Shown: positions 58,425-64,000 of the stretch, piece by piece
How the letters are laid out: each line of letters starts with the position of its first letter
Position numbering within the stretch: position 1 is the first letter of the stretch
Assembly: GCF_905475465.1 (NCBI RefSeq)
Contig: NC_062252.1
Coordinates: 2,418,001 to 2,482,000 of the forward strand
Direction of reading: 5' to 3'
Length of the DNA stretch: 64,000 nt
From: Pieris napi
Lineage: Eukaryota > Arthropoda > Insecta > Lepidoptera > Pieridae
Made by a program: the position numbers and the translations under genes
The notes under the pieces: generated by a model
Databases searched by the model: none
Told to the model about the DNA's origin: nothing
The model's input: only the letters and a program-made list of their open reading frames with translations

Positions 58425-58545
58425 TTGAGTCAAAGTCCAAAGGGCCGGCAATTGACTTGCGAGCCTCTCTGGCAGTGTGTCTATGGGCGGCGGTATCAAT
58501 TAACATCAGGTGAGCCTCCTGCCCGTTTGCCCGTTACGTACCTTG
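58425..58545 (+). repeat. LINE 3' terminus (family L1), sense fragment
   Basis: 'agggccggcaattgacttgc', 'gtctatgggcggcggtatca' and 'caggtgagcctcctgcccgt'. Confidence 0.65.
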
Positions 58546-58559
58546 TTCTCAGATGTCGT

Positions 58560-58740
58560 TGTTTCGTGATCATTTTATTAGTAGGCTTTCAGCCTTCTCT
58601 GCCCGATACTCGCCGTTGACTTTTTGGGTCTGAGGCCGGTTTCCTTATGATGTCTTCACTGTACGAGCGAGTGTTAAATGGGCACATAGAAAACCTACAA
58701 CCAGGAATTTAAGGGTTGCTTCAAGCAGGCCAACATTACT
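58560..58740 (-). repeat. tRNA-derived SINE (family S1), decayed
   Basis: 'gactttttgggtctgaggc' and 'aatgggcacatagaaa' place it in family S1. The tRNA-like head is largely eroded. Confidence 0.6.
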
Positions 58741-59369
58741 ATTAAATATCTTATAGTCGTGAATTTTATTATTCTGTGTCTTAAGCTTTGATGTCTTATT
58801 GTAAAAAACTTTTGTTTAGTTTACATAATTAACTTAGATAAATGAAGCGCGCTCCCTGCTCACTGACCCATATATTGTTGACAGCTTATTGATTTTTCCC
58901 AGCCACGTGTATACAAATTATTATTAGATCTTATAAAGTATTATCATAATTTATACTAATTACATGAATTGGACAAAATTATTGAATTGTTTGACTGTCT
59001 TCAATAAAAAAACCTGGCGAAATATACAAGTTGCGCGGTATTTAATCTATCTGAAGTTTATCGTATTGTGGAGTTCATTTATTGAATATGTTTTTTATAT
59101 ATATTATCTCTGCAGAAAGAGATCATTTACCTTTCCGATCCAACTTATAATAAGTAATTTAAGTCTAACCTAATTTACTGAAAAGGTTATTTAACATAAG
59201 ACGGAGAAGTGTCCAGTAACACTACTCAGTTGCTATTAAGGATAATATATGCTTTTGTATATTTATTAATTAAATCTACGCGATCTTTACTAAATTTTAA
59301 GACAATCTCTCACACTATACACTGCTATATAATCGACGTGTGGTTATTACTAAATATCTATACATACCA

Positions 59370-59530
59370 ATGGCGCTACAACCTCTTAGGTCTAGGCCTT
59401 ATTTCTGTGTTTGTTCCGTGATTATTTCTAATTGGCAAATAGGTCATCAACCTTGTGTGCTTGACACACACCGTCGACTTTTTGTATATAAGGCCGGTTT
59501 CCTCACGAATAATACTAAAGACAACATATT
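59370..59530 (-). repeat. tRNA-derived SINE (family S1), tail-side fragment
   Basis: 'ctacaacctcttaggtctag', 'ttgacacacaccgtcgactt' and 'aaggccggtttcctcacgaa'. The tRNA-like head is missing. Confidence 0.65.
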
Positions 59531-60554
59531 TTTTTCTTCTTCTTACTCTTACTTAACACTAAGAAATTAATTACAAGCAAGGTTGGTTGCTTGATAGGTA
59601 AGAACCCTTAGGTAGAACACCTAAGCGGCCCTTAGAGGGTTTATAACGATTTCTACATAGGAACTTGCCAGACAGCGGCCCCTAACTGTGAATATTTGAT
59701 AATATTCTTAATGAATGCTATGGCCTGGCTCTCCCCTCTACTAAATTTTAATGATAAATGTCTTCATATATTGTTAATGAATTGCAGCTCACTAGAAAAA
59801 TTGCAATTCCATGTTCCTACCTACTAGACTCGTAATTCATGTTCCTCACATCAAAACCAACAATTCACAAAAACTCAGTTTAGTATCGCGCAGCTTGGAC
59901 ATACCTACCCCTGTTTAAGCTATCGCGAAATATGCTTAAGAGGAGTATTAAGAATATCCATAGCGCTAAATCACCTGTATCACTTTCACACCATCATACA
60001 ACACAGCCGAATTAGGTATTACTTAGTTAAATGCATTTAATAGTTTTTATTGATACATATTTCCTTTCGTAATTGGTATATTATGTATTCCATCTTTGGC
60101 TATACATATATGAAATTTGTGTTATCTGTAAAATTACGAAATAAATATATGTAATTTAATAACAGAAAATCGATACACGGCATATTCAAACAAAAAATCC
60201 CCTTTTTAATATCCTTATGCAACGCAAGATACGAATAGCACTCTTAAACCTCAAGACACCTTCTCTAGTAGCAATCATCTATTTGTACTCCATATACTGA
60301 TCCTCGTGTAGAAAGAGCCCCTAATGTGAGGAACAAAAAGCGTTCGCACAACCCGCAACGCTAATGATGTGTCGCAGACGCCAAAGAAATTGCTATGAAA
60401 CGCTTTGATACCTCGCTCCTAGAATGAATATTCTACGGGTTCTGAAAAAACGCTATACGAACTACTAGCTTTATAATGGTACTAAAACAGCGGTATTAAC
60501 CTATTGTTTTGTTATGTACCAATGAATTTTGTTTTATGCATCTATATTACTATA

Positions 60555-60892
60555 TTATTTTGGCCCTGTTTGCGACGACGCGACGGTGCTTGGTGTAATC
60601 GCTACAATGAAGAACATTATAACATCCTTGATGAGGCCAACATCGTCCAATCCATAAAATGCAACAGGCTCAAGTCTTTGGGACATGTGAATGGCGGACG
60701 ATAAGTCCTTTCTGATCTCACAACCTGGTGGAGAAAACCCGGTAGACCGAGGCTGCGTTGGTGGAATAGAGTTGTCAAGGACCTCGAAACAATAGGGGTT
60801 CGAAGTTGGACGCAAGAAGCACGAAATAGATTGCGATGGCGAAATATACTTAGGGTGGCTAAGGACCAGAAAGGGCTATATAGTGTATAGCC
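60555..60892 (+). pseudogene. LINE ORF2 C-terminal remnant (RTE-like)
   Basis: One frame gives RYNEEHYNILDEANIVQSIK and CNRLKSLGHVNG. After a frame break another gives RKPGRPRLRWWNRVVKDLET and EARNRLRWRNILRVAKDQKG. This is the well-known C-terminal signature of RTE-type endonuclease/reverse transcriptases. Broken and truncated. Confidence 0.75.
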
Positions 60893-61479
60893 ATTGATAT
60901 GATAATTATATATCGCGTGCAAATCAAAAAATTTAGGCAAAAACAAGTCTGTGACACAGATGCAGAAATCTACATTACATACATAAAGGGATATGATTGT
61001 TATGTATGTATGTATTCATATTTTATCGCATTATACAATTTCCTAAATAATGGGTGTGACATAGTGACCTGTCAAGAGTTGAGCGTGCGTCCAATTAGTG
61101 TGACCCCGGGCAATCAAACAGTGTGCGTTGTGCGTATACGCACGTCACTTTATACTGTTGGGCCATAAGCAGCGCGAGATATTTATGAGCTCAATTCTAG
61201 CACTCAATATTTTTAATATTATACGTGTTTTTGAAGTTATTCTTCTTTTGGCGCGTTAGGGAAAAATGATGAGAGTAAATTTTTACGATAATCGCGCACA
61301 CCGTCACGAAACCAGACACCCTGAAGTTAGCTATAGTCAACATTTTGGCTTTTTCATTTGTTAGTGTCGTTTTTTCTACAAACGTAAAATATAAATTTTG
61401 AAAAGATTATATATCTTGTTACGCCAAAGAAGTATAACTTCTAACGAGTGTACATACAGTGTACATAAGTTCAATCACG

Positions 61480-61916
61480 GTTTTTTTTATATAAAAGGGG
61501 ACAAACGGGCAGGAAGCTCACTTGATGTTAAGTAATATCGCGCCCATGGACACTTTCAATTCCAGAATTCTCGCGCGTGCATTGCCGGCTTTTTAAGAAT
61601 GGCTACGACCTTTTCTTGAAGGGCTGGTTCCACATAGTAGTGCGTGGCAATAACGCTTAGTTGTGGTACGACATTCGACACGAATTTCGTATTCTGCCTC
61701 GACGACCAATGATGAAATTCAGTTGCAAGTATTCATGAGAAAATGTCTACAGAACACTCTCATGGTGAATGCGGTAGAAGATGTAGCGAAACCCCTATAT
61801 CTACACAAAGCCAAGTGATCAAGACGCTCGGAAAGTGACTGGTTGTCGACGATTCGAACCGCTCTACGTTGTTTACAGTCAAGTGAGAGGACGTGTAAAT
61901 AATAACGAAATACCAT
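61480..61916 (-). pseudogene. LINE ORF2 C-terminus joined to 3' terminus (family L1)
   Basis: Minus strand 61719-61916 encodes LDCKQRRAVRIVDNQSLSER and LDHLALCRYRGFATS, typical of Jockey-type retrotransposon C-termini (after the reverse transcriptase). It continues, with frame breaks, into the family L1 tail at 61480-61640 ('gacaaacgggcaggaagctc', 'tgttaagtaatatcgcgccc'). This copy shows what the many L1 tails in the window derive from. Confidence 0.7.
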
Positions 61917-62377
61917 ATGTTATCAAACGCTTATGTGTACTATGAAGAATTTAAAATTCAAACAAACAAAGCGTGCACAATGAAATGATACTCGTATAAG
62001 CGAGACATATTTCGACAGTAAATCCTTTATTGAACGCGTCTTTTTGTGATTTGGTAGAGCACTATTAATGCCAGATTTCAAAAAAAATTGTCTTCCATGC
62101 CTTTGCAGGCTGCATATTGTGCTCTTAATTTTACACTTTAAAATATATATTTATTAACATAAATTACACGTTTCACGGCCACGTATTGAGTTGTGATTGT
62201 GGCTCTATTATGTCTTAAATGAATTGACCCGTTTTACTCTTGAATTGAGTTTTACGACTTTGCATTGTTGATTTTGAATTTATTTGTCTGTCACGAGGCT
62301 ATTGTTTAGTGTTTAGTAGTATTTATTTTTTTTAATTGCCAATGCGAATTCCGTATCGCCTTAAATGTGTTTTTATT

Positions 62378-62480
62378 TAGCCTACCTTTTTAGTAGCTAC
62401 ATACCAACATACCGAAGATTTTGCTATACTACGCTATAGAGACTATTCGCTTTCCTGGAATAAAAACCTTAGTACTTCTA
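62378..62480 (+). repeat. Dispersed repeat R21, copy 2
   Basis: Relative of 20898-20970, with 'ttagtagctacataccaaca' and 'ggaataaaaacctta'; extra sequence lies between the blocks here. Confidence 0.55.
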
Positions 62481-63721
62481 CTTCTCTTCTTTAATTTTTT
62501 TTCCGAGTTCAAAAAATTCATCAAAGTATTAACTACTCGAATTAGTCAATTAGTCGAGCCGTCTTCGAATTTTGCGCTTAGCAACATATTAAACAAAAAT
62601 CTTGTTTGTAATTTAATTGATACGTTTTTATTAAGGAGCCTTAAACATAATTATTATTTAAAATAGATATTTAAATTAATTAAAACCTAATTTAACAACT
62701 AAATACACAGTTTGTATTTACAATTTTCTTAACCTACATAGTTATAATAAAAATAATAATAAAAAATATTATAAAAAACAAATTTTTATTTATATACGTA
62801 GATTAGATTAAAACGTATAGGAATACATATACATTATACATATTATTGAAATTGATTTCAGTGGTTTCAAAAGTCGTCTCAAAGCTTTATTTTCATCGCT
62901 TGCTTTTGATACATTTCTTAAACTTTTTTATGGAATAAGATTGATCTACCAAAATAGTAATTTCAACTATATTAATGAAACTTAATTCGATCTTCTATCT
63001 ATAGTTTAGGTCTACTAAATTGCTTTATATAATCATTTTAATTGTATCTCTACTTATTCGAAAATTACACTGATTGTATCTCTTTAAATATGTATGTTAA
63101 CTTAATATGTGTTAGCCTTATTATGGTCACCTGTTGATCACAGGCAGTGAGCACGCGCACAACCGGATGTGACGTCATACTCGTGATACCGCTGGTTCGT
63201 TGGGGTGACATCCCTTTCACTTGTATTAGTCTTAAAGCATTAATAATTATTGTATATATATATACATAGACTTTGCTTAGTTTTGTTTTTAAAATGTAAT
63301 TTATTTTTACCCGGATATACGAACACCTCCGTATCCTCCGATCCGTACGATAATAAGAAAAAAATAAATCAAAATATTCTGTAATGAAAAAAAGAAATTA
63401 AAACTGTTATTAATAATAATTCTATTTACCTTAAAAACCGTAGATTTACATTAAAGTGTGGTCACTACCGGACTTATACAACATGTGTTCCGCAAAACGA
63501 CGTGCCCCGACTTCGCTCCTCGATCGGAAGCATATCCCTGATTTAATTTAAAAAACGGATATTGATTTCTATTCCGTTACTCGTTATAACGAACACGTAA
63601 CGAATGTGGGGTGTCGTAATATTTTGCTTTTATATTATGCGATAGCTTTGTTTAAATTATACATATATATTGTGATACTTTCTTTTGTAATTTATATTGT
63701 ACTTTCTGTAATAAACTGTGA

Positions 63722-63845
63722 GCAGTGTTGGCCTAGTGGCTTCAGCGTGCGACTCCCATCCCTGAGGTCGAAGGTTCGATCCCCGGCTGTTCACCAATGG
63801 ACTTTCTTTCTATGTGCACTTTTTAACATTCTTCTTCAATTCTTC
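63722..63845 (+). repeat. tRNA-derived SINE (family S1), head with intact boxes
   Basis: A box tggcctagtgg at 63729-63739 and B box ggttcgatccc at 63773-63783 are both consensus. The body breaks off after 'tctatgtgcac'. It is the best-preserved polymerase III promoter of the family here, but not a true tRNA gene. Confidence 0.8.
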
Positions 63846-64000
63846 TTGTCTCTCCATTTTTGGCCGTCAGTCTCGTGAAGCCGTTGTCCTATGCCAGATG
63901 TAGCAATTTCCGCATTCGTCTGTCCCTAACTAACCAATATTTTTCGTTCTACCAACACGCCGTAAACCCTTTATAATTAAAACATATACTGCCAAATCAA

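Larger units (their letters stand above)
41995..64000. other. Gene-poor region with dispersed repeats
   Basis: About 22 kb without a convincing multi-exon gene. It holds the mobile-element remnants, foldback palindrome and SINE/LINE copies listed separately; the rest is AT-rich DNA in which I recognise nothing. Open frames at 49210, 49888, 55730, 57761, 58964, 59209 and 62421 have no recognisable protein content. Confidence 0.5.

Noticed and set aside
63722..63800. tRNA gene
   Set aside because: A and B boxes are present, but there is no full cloverleaf and the sequence continues into a dispersed SINE body. The same applies to 22228-22300 and the minus-strand heads.
1..64000. CRISPR arrays, bacterial operons, ribosome binding sites
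   Set aside because: None seen. Regular repeats are MITE, SINE, LINE or microsatellite sequences and the genome is eukaryotic.

Overview
The window looks like nuclear DNA of a moth or butterfly (Lepidoptera). It is AT-rich, has spliced genes with GT-AG introns, and carries many dispersed repeats of lepidopteran type: tRNA-headed SINEs, several LINE 3' tails, MITEs and a Penelope-like fragment. There is no prokaryotic gene structure. Species cannot be named from the sequence alone. Repeat family names below come from recognition, not from a database search. LAYOUT. 1-8.3 kb: the 3' two thirds of a peroxisomal ABC half-transporter gene of the ABCD1/ALDP type. It has nine exons on the + strand covering the EAA-like motif, the last membrane segments, a complete nucleotide-binding domain and the stop codon. 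Its 5' exons lie off the left edge. One intron holds a Penelope-like retroelement tail and another holds a SINE. 8.3-27.9 kb: mostly gene-poor DNA with repeats. A probable first coding exon at 10705-10812 ends in a motif resembling the start of a reticulon domain, and a LINE reverse-transcriptase remnant lies at 9.8-10.2 kb. 27.9-41.5 kb: a complete Polinton/Maverick (adintovirus-like large DNA transposon) of 13,587 bp, the main feature of the window. It has a perfect 6-bp target duplication (TCAGCT), AG...CT termini and 1,655-bp terminal inverted repeats of exactly equal length. It encodes protein-primed family B DNA polymerase, FtsK/HerA-type packaging ATPase, retroviral-type integrase with chromodomain, adenain-type cysteine protease, double jelly-roll major capsid protein, a probable penton, a pVI-like small virion protein and three proteins without a recognised function. 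41.5-64 kb: gene-poor DNA with nested MITE/SINE insertions, a 2.4-kb near-perfect foldback palindrome with a small captured coding fragment, several LINE remnants and one possible 18-nt microexon. HOW THE POLINTON GENES WORK TOGETHER. Two spliced genes at the left (a 154-aa unknown and the polymerase) each have a TATA box with an initiator about 30 bp downstream. An array of eight tightly packed genes starts at a third such promoter (ATPase, two unknowns, integrase, penton, pVI-like protein, major capsid, protease). The protease has its own fourth promoter. By family knowledge the polymerase would copy the element by protein priming, the integrase would insert it, and ATPase, capsid proteins and protease would form virions. 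All reading frames appear uninterrupted and the two terminal repeats look identical wherever compared, which suggests a recent insertion. The repeats have engulfed the whole protease gene and the 3' third of the capsid gene, so the element carries two complete divergent protease copies. Just inside the left repeat lies a diverged relic of another capsid 3' end.
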